A stretch of 64,000 nt of DNA, taken from contig JAHBTK010000004.1 in assembly GCA_019638625.1 (NCBI GenBank), positions 558,001 to 622,000 of the forward strand, written 5' to 3'. The notes beneath the pieces are model-generated. The model was given only the letters and a program-made list of their open reading frames with translations. It was not told the DNA's origin and did not search any database. Positions 45,431 to 53,241 of this stretch are shown here, piece by piece (the stretch's first letter is position 1; each line of letters opens with the position of its first letter). This DNA is from Chitinophagaceae bacterium (lineage in GTDB: Bacteria > Bacteroidota > Bacteroidia > Chitinophagales > Chitinophagaceae). The position numbers were made by a program, and so were the translations under genes.

Positions 45431-46711
45431 TTATATCTTCCACTCCATAATAGTGTTAATCCAATCTTCCCGGAAAGGGGCCGTTACTTTAATATAATTA
45501 TCCGTGTATCCTTCCATCATGCCATTTTTATTATGGCTTTCAAACAATACTTTCCTGCTTTCTCCCCTGTACTTTTCCGTAAACTCCTGCATTTTCCGGT
45601 AAGACAGGTTGCGTAAAATCTTATTGCGTTCATGCCTGGTATTAACCGGTATTACCGGGGTGATATCCAGCGCATGGGTATTTTGTCTTTCCGAATAAGT
45701 GAATACATGCAGGTAAGAAATATCCAGTTGCAGTAAAAAATCCAGGGTTTCGTTAAATTCAGCGGCTGTTTCACCCGGGAAACCTACTATCACATCCACA
45801 CCGATACAACAGTGAGGCATAAACGACTTTATCCGGGCAACCCGGTCTTCATAGAGTTCTCTTTTATATCTCCGTCGCATCAGGCCCAGTATCTTATTAC
45901 TGCCGCTTTGCAGGGGTATATGAAAATGAGGCATGAACCTGTTACTGCCTGCTACAAACTCTATGATCTCGTTGCTGAGTAAATTCGGCTCTATGGATGA
46001 TATCCGGAAACGCTCTATTTCTTCCACCTTGTCCAGTTCCCGGACCAGGTTATAGAAGTTTTCCGTACGCCTGCCATTGCCGTTCACATGTCCGTTCAAT
46101 CCGAAATCCCCCAGGTTAATGCCGGTCAATACAATTTCCTTTGCCCCTGCCGCTGCCAGGCTATGGGCATTGGCTACCACATTGGCAATGGTATCGCTCC
46201 GGCTTTTTCCACGGGCGAGGGGTATGGTACAAAAAGAACAATTATAGTCACAGCCATCCTGCACTTTCAAAAAAGTACGGGTCCTGTCGTTCAGCGACCA
46301 AGAACCGGTAAACCCCTCTATTTCTTCAATATCACAACTGGAAATTTTCGCGGAATCGCCTTTGGTAAGTTCTCTCAGGTGAGTAGCAATATTAAATTTT
46401 TCTGCCGCTCCCAGCACCAAGTCCACACCCTGTATCTCCGCTATTTCCTTTGGTTTCAATTGGGCATAGCACCCGGTTATCACCACCATGCTTTCCGGCG
46501 ACTTACGCTGTATCCGCCGTACCAGTTGCCGGCACTCTTTGTCCGCATTTTCGGTAACCGAACAGGTATTGATCACGTATATATCGGCAATATCATCAAA
46601 CTCTTTCTTCTGAAACCCCTCATTTTCCAGCATCCGGGAAAGGGTGGAAGTCTCCGAAAAGTTTAATTTACAACCTAATGTGTGAAAAGCCACTGTTCTG
46701 TTCGCCGACAT
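45431..46711 (-). CDS. mtaB: tRNA t6A37 methylthiotransferase MtaB
   Basis: MtaB adds the methylthio group to t6A37 of tRNAs using two iron-sulfur clusters. The protein (426 residues) has the N-terminal UPF0004 cysteines (FHTLGCKLNFSE, NTCSVTENAD, TGCYAQ), the radical-SAM motif CDYNCSFCTIP and a TRAM-like end (KNGMMEGYTDNYIKVTAP). I chose the ATG at 46711 (MSANRTVAFHT), which is immediately downstream of a promoter element; the frame also opens at 46771. Confidence 0.93.
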   Translation of the reverse strand: MSANRTVAFHTLGCKLNFSETSTLSRMLENEGFQKKEFDDIADIYVINTCSVTENADKECRQLVRRIQRKSPESMVVITGCYAQLKPKEIAEIQGVDLVLGAAEKFNIATHLRELTKGDSAKISSCDIEEIEGFTGSWSLNDRTRTFLKVQDGCDYNCSFCTIPLARGKSRSDTIANVVANAHSLAAAGAKEIVLTGINLGDFGLNGHVNGNGRRTENFYNLVRELDKVEEIERFRISSIEPNLLSNEIIEFVAGSNRFMPHFHIPLQSGSNKILGLMRRRYKRELYEDRVARIKSFMPHCCIGVDVIVGFPGETAAEFNETLDFLLQLDISYLHVFTYSERQNTHALDITPVIPVNTRHERNKILRNLSYRKMQEFTEKYRGESRKVLFESHNKNGMMEGYTDNYIKVTAPFREDWINTIMEWKI

Positions 46712-46717
46712 AGGGCG

Positions 46718-46725
46718 CAAAGATA
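46718..46725 (-). promoter_or_regulatory. -7 element TATCTTTG directly before mtaB
   Basis: The minus strand reads TATCTTTG, then six nt, then ATG. The transcript would start at or near the A of the start codon, so the mtaB mRNA may be leaderless. Confidence 0.6.
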
Positions 46726-46819
46726 GTTCAAAAGAAAATAGCAGAAGGCGGGTTACAGGGAGACACAGCATGCAGGTAAGCCCCTGCTACAGGAAATCCT
46801 GCCATCTTCCCGGGACAAC

Positions 46820-47641
46820 TTATTTCATCGCTTTCCTGAGCTTCAGCAACTGCTTCAGCAGTCCCTCCAGCAAGTCCAGTTTCAGCATATTGGCGCCGTC
46901 GCTTTTAGCAACCGCGGGGTTAGGATGGGTTTCAATAAAAAGCCCGTCGGCGCCGGCGGCTATGGCCGCTTTCGCAATGGTGCCGATCAGTTGAGGATTG
47001 CCACCAGTTACCCCGCTGGTTTGATTAGGCTGCTGCAGGGAATGGGTACAATCCATTACCACAGGTACGCCATGTTCCTGCATCCAGGGAATATTCCGGT
47101 AATCCACCACCAGGTCCTGGTAACCGAAAGTAGTGCCTCTTTCGGTAAGTATTATCTTATTGTTACCTGCATTCCTGATCTTCTCCACCGCGAATTTCAT
47201 CGCGGGGCCACTCAAAAACTGCCCTTTTTTTACATTTACCACCTTGCCGGTTTCCGCAGCCGCCACCAGCAGATCCGTCTGGCGGCATAAAAAAGCCGGG
47301 ATCTGCAGGATATCAATAAATTCGGCAGCAGGGGCCGCTTCATCATGTGCATGAATATCGGATGTGACGGGCAGCTTAAACTTTTCCCCGGTTTTCTTTA
47401 ACAGCGCCAATGCATTATCATCGCCTATGCCGGTAAACGAAGCAGCGCTGGTGCGATTTGCCTTTCGGTAAGAAGCCTTAAATACATAGGGTATGCCCAG
47501 GTTCCGGCAGATTCCCGAAACCTTTTCGCCAACTTCCAGCAGCAGTTCTTCACTCTCCACCACGCAGGGCCCGGCGACCAGGAAAAAATTGTTTTCATCA
47601 TATTCCTGGCGGGCAAACAGTTCTTTTAAAAAAGGTTCCAT
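46820..47641 (-). CDS. kdsA: 3-deoxy-8-phosphooctulonate synthase
   Basis: KdsA condenses phosphoenolpyruvate with arabinose 5-phosphate to KDO-8-P for lipopolysaccharide. The 273-residue protein shows VAGPCVVESEE near residue 22, VFKASYRKANRTS and DCTHSLQQPNQ. It is a member of the DAHP/KDO synthase family with normal length. It follows the nucleotidyltransferase and gmhA-like genes, an envelope sugar operon. Confidence 0.95.
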   Translation of the reverse strand: MEPFLKELFARQEYDENNFFLVAGPCVVESEELLLEVGEKVSGICRNLGIPYVFKASYRKANRTSAASFTGIGDDNALALLKKTGEKFKLPVTSDIHAHDEAAPAAEFIDILQIPAFLCRQTDLLVAAAETGKVVNVKKGQFLSGPAMKFAVEKIRNAGNNKIILTERGTTFGYQDLVVDYRNIPWMQEHGVPVVMDCTHSLQQPNQTSGVTGGNPQLIGTIAKAAIAAGADGLFIETHPNPAVAKSDGANMLKLDLLEGLLKQLLKLRKAMK

Positions 47642-47669
47642 CTGTAGGTTAATTAAGTGTTGATAACAG

Positions 47670-48368
47670 TTAGTTCAGTTCTTTTTGGGCACGTGCATAA
47701 TCCTCCGGTATGCCAATATCAATAAAATACCCGTCCTCCGCATGACCATAAAAATTTTTCTCAGGATAAAATTTTTCCAGGTAGTCTTTCTCAAACGAGA
47801 ATTTTTCCGGGAGTGATTTCTCCGTAAAAGCAGCGGTATTCAAAATATATACACCACCATTGATATACCCTGACTCGTAATATTGTTTTTCTTTGAAACC
47901 GGTAACAAGTCCCGCTTCTTCTTTTTCCACCACACCATACCGGTCGAAATGCTGCATTTTTTTTAGCGCCAGGGTGCAGGATGCTTTTTGCTGATCATGC
48001 AACGTGCTCATGGCAGATACATCAAAACGGAACAAAGTGTCTCCATTGGTTACCAGCACATTTTCAGTTTTTGTGTGCGCACAGGCAAGCCGTATAGCGC
48101 CACCTGTTCCCAATGGTTCCGGCTCTACAGACAGCGTATATTCTGAAGCCTGCAGTTCACCGGATAAAAAATCCGGGAACGCATCACTTTTGTATCCGAG
48201 TGCAAAAACAAAATGGCTGATACCCTGTTGCTTAAAATTCCTGATCACGAAAGCAATAAACGGTTGACCATTCACAGGCGCCATGCATTTGGGAAGTTCC
48301 GGCACCGCGTCACGCAAACGCGTACCCAGTCCACCGGCAAGTATGATCGCTTCGGTTGGTCGCATCAA
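47670..48368 (-). CDS. Sugar-1-phosphate nucleotidyltransferase, HddC-like
   Basis: The 232-residue protein has the nucleotide-binding start AIILAGGLGTRLRDAVPELPK and the metal/sugar site VTNGDTLFRFD typical of NTP-transferases. With the adjacent GmhA it fits D-glycero-D-manno-heptose-1-phosphate guanylyltransferase (HddC), though the exact base and sugar are inferred. Its start overlaps the gmhA stop by 4 nt (ATGA), so the two are coupled. No heptose kinase or phosphatase gene is adjacent. Confidence 0.82.
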   Translation of the reverse strand: MMRPTEAIILAGGLGTRLRDAVPELPKCMAPVNGQPFIAFVIRNFKQQGISHFVFALGYKSDAFPDFLSGELQASEYTLSVEPEPLGTGGAIRLACAHTKTENVLVTNGDTLFRFDVSAMSTLHDQQKASCTLALKKMQHFDRYGVVEKEEAGLVTGFKEKQYYESGYINGGVYILNTAAFTEKSLPEKFSFEKDYLEKFYPEKNFYGHAEDGYFIDIGIPEDYARAQKELN

Positions 48369-48949
48369 CTATTGCTATTAAAATATTTTTCTTCTACCAA
48401 CTCGCAGATGATATGTCCCAGCAACATATGCGCCTCCTGTATACGTGGCGTGTCTGTAGAAGGTACATTAAAAAGATAATCACTCACATCTTTCAATTTA
48501 CCTCCCGGGGCACCGGTAAACCCTATCGTCGTCATCCCGTTTGCTTTTGCCTGTTCAAAAGCCAGCACTACATTTTTTGAGTTTCCCGAGGTCGATAACC
48601 CTATTAAAATATCTCCTTTATTACCCAATCCTTTGATGATACGGGCATATATCACGTCGTAGCTGTAATCGTTGGCAACTGCCGTCAGGTAGGATGTGTT
48701 GCAGTGCAGGGCTTCCGCGGGCAGAGCATCGCGATCGATATAAAACCTGCCACTGAATTCCGCGGCCAGGTGTTGCGCATCCGCCGCACTCCCGCCATTG
48801 CCGCAAAACAGCACCTTATTTCCTTTCTTAAAAGCTTCGGTAACAATACCGGTAACCGTTGCCGTTAGCTGCAACAATTTTTCGTCCTGTAGTACTTTTT
48901 GTTTTACCTCAATAGATGCCGATACCAGTTCTTTTATTTTTTGTAGCAT
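48365..48949 (-). CDS. gmhA: Sedoheptulose 7-phosphate isomerase
   Basis: This SIS-domain protein of 194 residues converts sedoheptulose 7-phosphate into D-glycero-D-manno-heptose 7-phosphate, the first step to heptose for surface glycans. It has LFCGNGGSAADAQHLAAE, LSTSGNSKNVV and the C-terminal TPRIQEAHMLLGHIICE, with family active-site residues. It leads the operon gmhA-hddC-like-kdsA on the minus strand. Confidence 0.92.
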   Translation of the reverse strand: MLQKIKELVSASIEVKQKVLQDEKLLQLTATVTGIVTEAFKKGNKVLFCGNGGSAADAQHLAAEFSGRFYIDRDALPAEALHCNTSYLTAVANDYSYDVIYARIIKGLGNKGDILIGLSTSGNSKNVVLAFEQAKANGMTTIGFTGAPGGKLKDVSDYLFNVPSTDTPRIQEAHMLLGHIICELVEEKYFNSNS

Positions 48950-49235
48950 AATTCCTGTAATTTATTATGTGTCCCACTTATCTCTTACTACTTACCACTG
49001 CTTATTATGGGGCAAATTAATCAAAAGTTAGAGATCCGGGCGCATCGTATTTTCCCGAAAGCCTTAAAAAGCGGACAACATGGCAAATCCGTTCTTTACA
49101 TAAGGATGATGGAATCAGGCAGGTTCTTTTATAAAGTATTCATTATGGATATATATTCCCGCAGACATACGCAGGTGACGACTATACAACTTTATTGGAA
49201 CAAGTGGACGGTGGTTAGTTGAAAACTTATGATTT

Positions 49236-50414
49236 ATGACTTTTTTACCGAAATTGCCGGAAAAATTATTAGTGAGAGCCTTCATATTACTGCCCGTTGC
49301 CCTGGTGTTTTTTTTAAAGAGTTTTTCGCAGGATTCTTCCCATTTAAGGATCAGCCTGCTTACCTGCAGCCCGGGGGAAGAGTTGTATTCTTCATTTGGT
49401 CACAGCGCTTTAAGGGTAACCGATACTACCACGCATACGGATATAGTGTATAACTACGGTACATTTGACTTTTATGATCCTGACTTTTACGTGAATTTCG
49501 TAAAAGGGAAACTCAATTACTACCTGAATACCGAGTCGTTCCGGGAATTTGTATATGCATATGAATATGAGCAGCGGAGCGTGGTTGAGCAGGAACTGAG
49601 CCTGACCGGCGATGAAAAAATAAAACTCTATGCTGCGTTGCGTAACAATGCCAGAGAAGAGAATAAGTATTACCGCTACGACTTTCTTTTTGACAACTGC
49701 GCCACCCGGATACGGGATATTGTAAAAACCAATGTAAGCGATAGCCTGCAAATCCCGGAAATATTACCAAAAGAGCAAATTACCTTCCGGAACCTCATCC
49801 ACGAATACCTTGATAACAATAAAGCCTGGTGGAGTAAAGTGGGAATAGATATTTTGCTGGGAGCAGGGCTGGATGCCTATTCTACTTCGGAACAAAGCAT
49901 GTTCCTGCCGGATTACCTGTATAAAGGATTTGATGGCGCCCGGGATGGGCAGACAGCCCTGGTTGAAAAACGCCTTACAATTTTTACACCCCCGCAAAGC
50001 ACTGGTAATACAGACAGCTATTTTACACCTTTTATCGCTTTCAGTGTACTATTGCTGGTCTTCATTCTGTTCAGCTTTTCCCCCCGCAGGCTATCGCTTA
50101 CAATATTGGATTTTATTTTGTTCCTGTCCACAGGGCTTTTGGGTATTCTGCTGGTATTTATGTGGACAGGCACAGATCATCAATTGTGCCGTAACAACTA
50201 CAATCTGCTTTGGGCGATCCCTTTACACACCATCGCTGCGTTTACTCTTTTCAGTAAGAAACTCCTTATTCCGGTGTACTGGAAACTGTCCGCGGTCATC
50301 GGCATGCTGCTGCTGGTGTTGTGGATCGTATTACCTCAAAACCTGAATGAATCGCTGCTGCCCCTGATCGTATTATTGGGGTGGCGGAGTTGGGCGCTGG
50401 GTAAAAGGAAGTAG
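49236..50414 (+). CDS. DUF4105 (Lnb N-terminal type) membrane protein
   Basis: The 392-residue protein has an N-terminal signal/anchor, a periplasmic DUF4105 domain with a probable His and Cys pair (ELYSSFGHSALRV and LFDNCATRIRD), and four or five C-terminal helices (from about residue 265). DUF4105 has been linked to Lnb, a lipoprotein N-acyltransferase of Bacteroides; that would make this a candidate for lipoprotein tail acylation, which I have not verified. It ends before two hairpins and converges with the MFS gene. Confidence 0.75.
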   Translation: MTFLPKLPEKLLVRAFILLPVALVFFLKSFSQDSSHLRISLLTCSPGEELYSSFGHSALRVTDTTTHTDIVYNYGTFDFYDPDFYVNFVKGKLNYYLNTESFREFVYAYEYEQRSVVEQELSLTGDEKIKLYAALRNNAREENKYYRYDFLFDNCATRIRDIVKTNVSDSLQIPEILPKEQITFRNLIHEYLDNNKAWWSKVGIDILLGAGLDAYSTSEQSMFLPDYLYKGFDGARDGQTALVEKRLTIFTPPQSTGNTDSYFTPFIAFSVLLLVFILFSFSPRRLSLTILDFILFLSTGLLGILLVFMWTGTDHQLCRNNYNLLWAIPLHTIAAFTLFSKKLLIPVYWKLSAVIGMLLLVLWIVLPQNLNESLLPLIVLLGWRSWALGKRK

Positions 50415-50498
50415 CAGATCCTTTCAATAGCATATGCTATGTTCTCCAAAGTATCCAGGCTTCGTGAGGAACCATCCTGAAACTGCATGAACAAAGGT

Positions 50499-50547
50499 TG
50501 TCGCCGGAGGCGACAGGAAAACCGTGCTAAGCGAGGACGCTTAGCAC
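50499..50547. repeat. Two tandem hairpins between convergent genes
   Basis: The stem tgtcgcc/ggcgaca (50499-50515, 3-nt loop) is followed by a perfect 10-bp stem gtgctaagcg/cgcttagcac (50524-50547, loop AGGA). No T tract follows, so they are more like a REP doublet than intrinsic terminators. Confidence 0.6.
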
Positions 50548-50591
50548 AGCGAAATAGGTTCCGGGGCTCAAATTTTCCTCAAAGAAACATT

Positions 50592-51842
50592 CTAATACTC
50601 CAGCTTTCTCAATTCCTTAGCCTTAAACCAGGTGGTGGCAGCCACCAGGAAGGTCATGCAACCGCCGAAGATGACCGAGGGGATCACTCCCATCAGTTTA
50701 GCCATCAGGCCGCTTTCAAATTGCCCCAGTTCGTTGCTGGAGTTGACGAACATAAAGTTGACGCTCATCACCCTTCCTTTCATTTCATTGGGCGTTTTCA
50801 ACTGCATGATGGTGCCCCGTATCACCATGCTGATACCATCGAGTACGCCTGCCAGCATCAATGCGAAGAAGGACAACCAAAACCATTCTGAAATAGCGAA
50901 AATGATGATGCAGAGCCCGAAGCCGGCTACCGCAACGATCATTCTTTTCCCCTGTTGTTTTCTCATCGGGAAGAACGTAAGCAGCAATACGCTGCAGATG
51001 GCGCCAATATCGGCAGCCGCATTGAGTATGCCAAATCCCTGCGGACCTACTTTCAGGATATCGCTGGCAAACACGGGAACCATTGCTACCGCCCCGCCGA
51101 AAAAAACGGCAAACATATCCAGGGAGATTGCCCCCAGCAGGTCTTTGGTCCTGTAAACAAAGCGCAAACCTTCTTTTACACTTTCCCAGCTTCTTTTTTC
51201 CGTCTGTTTTTTTTCAGGCTGATGCCGGTTCAGGCTGAAAAGGGCAATAAGAGATATTACAAAGCTGCAACAGATCACGAGGAGGGTACCCGTGTTGCCA
51301 ATAAACCCGATACAGAGTCCTCCTATGGCATGCCCGGTTACGGATGCCGTAAGCCAGGTGCCCTGGTTCCAGGTGGTGGCATTGGGCAGCACCGCACGCG
51401 GAACCACCAATGCCAGGATAACATTAAAACTGGGTCCTGTAAAAGCCCGGATGATGCCGGTGCAGAAGATCACCGCGTATATGCCAATAGCCACCCCTAT
51501 ATTGGTAAGGTGCGCATGACTGTACCGGGTGGAGAGTAGCAGCAGCACAACCGCAGCAGCGAGATAAAAGGTGATACCTCTTAAAATCAGCCTTCTTTTT
51601 TCGCTGATATCTATAATATATCCCGCATATAGTGCCAGCGACAGCGCCGGTATCACTTCCGATAAACCAATCAGCCCGATGGCGAAAGGAGCAGATGTAA
51701 GTTTATATATCCACCAACCCACCAGGGTGCTCATCATCCTCAAAGAAAAAATGAAGAAAAACCGGCCGGCCAGCAGGTTCCTGAACTCGGGTATTTTAAC
51801 AGCAGCCAGCGGAGCGGATACCCGGTAATTTGACTCGTCCAT
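50592..51842 (-). CDS. Major facilitator superfamily transporter
   Basis: The 416-residue protein has about twelve membrane segments with the MFS pattern: N-terminal IPEFRNLLAGRFFFIFSL, GLIGLSEVIPALSLALYAGY, then LRFVYRTKDLL before the central helices. It belongs to the MFS branch often annotated as enterobactin/EntS-like or drug exporter. The substrate is unknown. It is alone and its promoter was not found. Confidence 0.85.
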   Translation of the reverse strand: MDESNYRVSAPLAAVKIPEFRNLLAGRFFFIFSLRMMSTLVGWWIYKLTSAPFAIGLIGLSEVIPALSLALYAGYIIDISEKRRLILRGITFYLAAAVVLLLLSTRYSHAHLTNIGVAIGIYAVIFCTGIIRAFTGPSFNVILALVVPRAVLPNATTWNQGTWLTASVTGHAIGGLCIGFIGNTGTLLVICCSFVISLIALFSLNRHQPEKKQTEKRSWESVKEGLRFVYRTKDLLGAISLDMFAVFFGGAVAMVPVFASDILKVGPQGFGILNAAADIGAICSVLLLTFFPMRKQQGKRMIVAVAGFGLCIIIFAISEWFWLSFFALMLAGVLDGISMVIRGTIMQLKTPNEMKGRVMSVNFMFVNSSNELGQFESGLMAKLMGVIPSVIFGGCMTFLVAATTWFKAKELRKLEY

Positions 51843-51932
51843 TCTCAGCTCTTTTCTTTTTGCTTTGTAACAGTTCCAAACAAAGGAATTTCTGATTTTT
51901 TGAGTTTGTTTTCAAAATCAGCAATAAAAACC

Positions 51933-52565
51933 CTATGGCAGGGTAATAAAACGCTGTCCGGATTCCAACTCATTTTCAAGGGCATCTACAATCGTTTGCA
52001 CATGCGACTCATTGCCTAAAAAGTCGGCATTGGAGGCATCTACAAAGATAGTTCTGATGTTATGTTGTTTAATGTAATGCGTATAGGCATCCTGTATTTT
52101 AAAAAGGTACTCATCATCAATCGCCTGCTCATAGGTTCTTCCCCTTTTCCTGATATTCGTCTGCAGGTGCTTTACCGGCGCATGCAGGTAAATGATGATA
52201 TCCGGCTGTACCAGTTGCTGGTATATAATATCAAACAACCGCTGGTATAAAACATATTCTTCGGCAGGCAGGTTGATTTTCGCAAACAACAGGCATTTGG
52301 TAAAAACGTAGTCGGATATGGTAATACTGTGAAACAGATCGCGGGTATGCACCAGGTCTTTCATCTGCTTATATCTTTCCGCCATAAAAAAAAGCTCCAG
52401 CGGAAAAGCATTCTGTTGAGGGTTTTCATAAAACCTTGCCAGGAAGGGATTGTCGGCAAACTGCTCCAGTACCAGTCTCGCGTCATAGTATTTAGATAAA
52501 AGATGAGCCAGGGTTGTTTTCCCCACACCAATATTCCCCTCAATAGTAATAAAATGATACTGCAT
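51933..52565 (-). CDS. Deoxynucleoside kinase family protein
   Basis: The 210-residue kinase has a P-loop (FITIEGNIGVGKTTLAHLL, residues 5-23), the ERYKQMKDL region and the arginine-rich lid NIRKRGRTYEQAI. It phosphorylates deoxynucleosides for dNTP salvage in the cytoplasm. I chose the ATG at 52565 because a promoter element sits at 52575-52582 and would be inside the gene if the longer start at 52619 was used. Confidence 0.88.
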   Translation of the reverse strand: MQYHFITIEGNIGVGKTTLAHLLSKYYDARLVLEQFADNPFLARFYENPQQNAFPLELFFMAERYKQMKDLVHTRDLFHSITISDYVFTKCLLFAKINLPAEEYVLYQRLFDIIYQQLVQPDIIIYLHAPVKHLQTNIRKRGRTYEQAIDDEYLFKIQDAYTHYIKQHNIRTIFVDASNADFLGNESHVQTIVDALENELESGQRFITLP

Positions 52566-52574
52566 AAGCCGCCT

Positions 52575-52582
52575 CAAACTTA
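52575..52582 (-). promoter_or_regulatory. -7 element TAAGTTTG for the deoxynucleoside kinase gene
   Basis: An exact TAnnTTTG on the minus strand lies 10 nt before the chosen start and fixes the short form of the protein. Confidence 0.6.
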
Positions 52583-52624
52583 AATAACCCGCCCGTAAAC
52601 AAAAAATCCGGTTTTGCACATTGG

Positions 52625-52725
52625 GCGACCGTAAGATTGAAAGACCGCAATACCGTAAGAAAGTAAGAAGGAAAGACCGTAAGATCCTTTTACCATCTTA
52701 CTATCTTGCCATCTTACGCACCGAA
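52625..52725. repeat. Word-run repeat (accgtaaga / catcttac)
   Basis: The stretch contains reiterated words: gaccgtaaga, gaccgcaata, ccgtaagaaa, gaccgtaaga, then catcttac twice. A similar run of cttac/gtctt words lies at 63695-63748. The folK stop codon (52701-52703) is within this repeat, so the FolK C terminus VRKMAR is coded by it. Confidence 0.6.
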
Positions 52726-53183
52726 AGCGGATCCCTGCATTGCACCAACAGGCTGTTTACGTTTTTTTTCAATACCGGGTGCTCATAACCGGGGGCAATA
52801 TCATTCAGTGGCTTCAGGACAAACCTGCGATCCTGAACTGCCGGGTGGGGGATTTTTAATTGCGGTAAATTAATAATGGCGTTATTAAAAAAAATAATAT
52901 CAATATCTATTATCCTCGGACCGAATTTCTCCCCGCGTTTTCTCCCCATTTTAACCTCTATATCCAGCAGTTGGTCCAGTAATTGCGGAGCGGAAGCAGC
53001 AGTCCTGATTTCCACTGCCTGGTTTAAAAAGCTGTCCTGGTCTGTTTTTCCCCAGGCCGCCGTTTCATAAACAGGCGAAACCGATATGATGGTAGCCTGT
53101 TTGCCGATAAGGGACAGCGCCTCATCCAGGTTTCGCTGCCGGTTACCTATATTACCGCCTATCAGCAAATATGCCTGATTCAT
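52701..53183 (-). CDS. folK: 2-amino-4-hydroxy-6-hydroxymethyldihydropteridine pyrophosphokinase
   Basis: FolK transfers pyrophosphate from ATP to the pterin alcohol in folate synthesis. The 160-residue protein has AYLLIGGNIGNRQRNLDEAL, the YETAAWGKTDQDSFLN stretch and GPRIIDIDIIFFN with the metal-binding Asp pair, then HPAVQDRRFVL. It is full length. The last residues come from the intergenic word-run repeat. Divergent from sppA, 58 nt away. Confidence 0.95.
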   Translation of the reverse strand: MNQAYLLIGGNIGNRQRNLDEALSLIGKQATIISVSPVYETAAWGKTDQDSFLNQAVEIRTAASAPQLLDQLLDIEVKMGRKRGEKFGPRIIDIDIIFFNNAIINLPQLKIPHPAVQDRRFVLKPLNDIAPGYEHPVLKKNVNSLLVQCRDPLSVRKMAR

Positions 53184-53216
53184 AGATAGTATGTAACTTA
53201 CTGCGGCAAATATCTC

Positions 53217-53224
53217 TAATTTTG
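53217..53224 (+). promoter_or_regulatory. -7 element TAATTTTG for sppA
   Basis: An exact TAnnTTTG lies 17 nt before the GTG start at 53242. No clear -33 element. Confidence 0.5.
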
Positions 53225-53241
53225 AGTTTAAATTCTATTAC

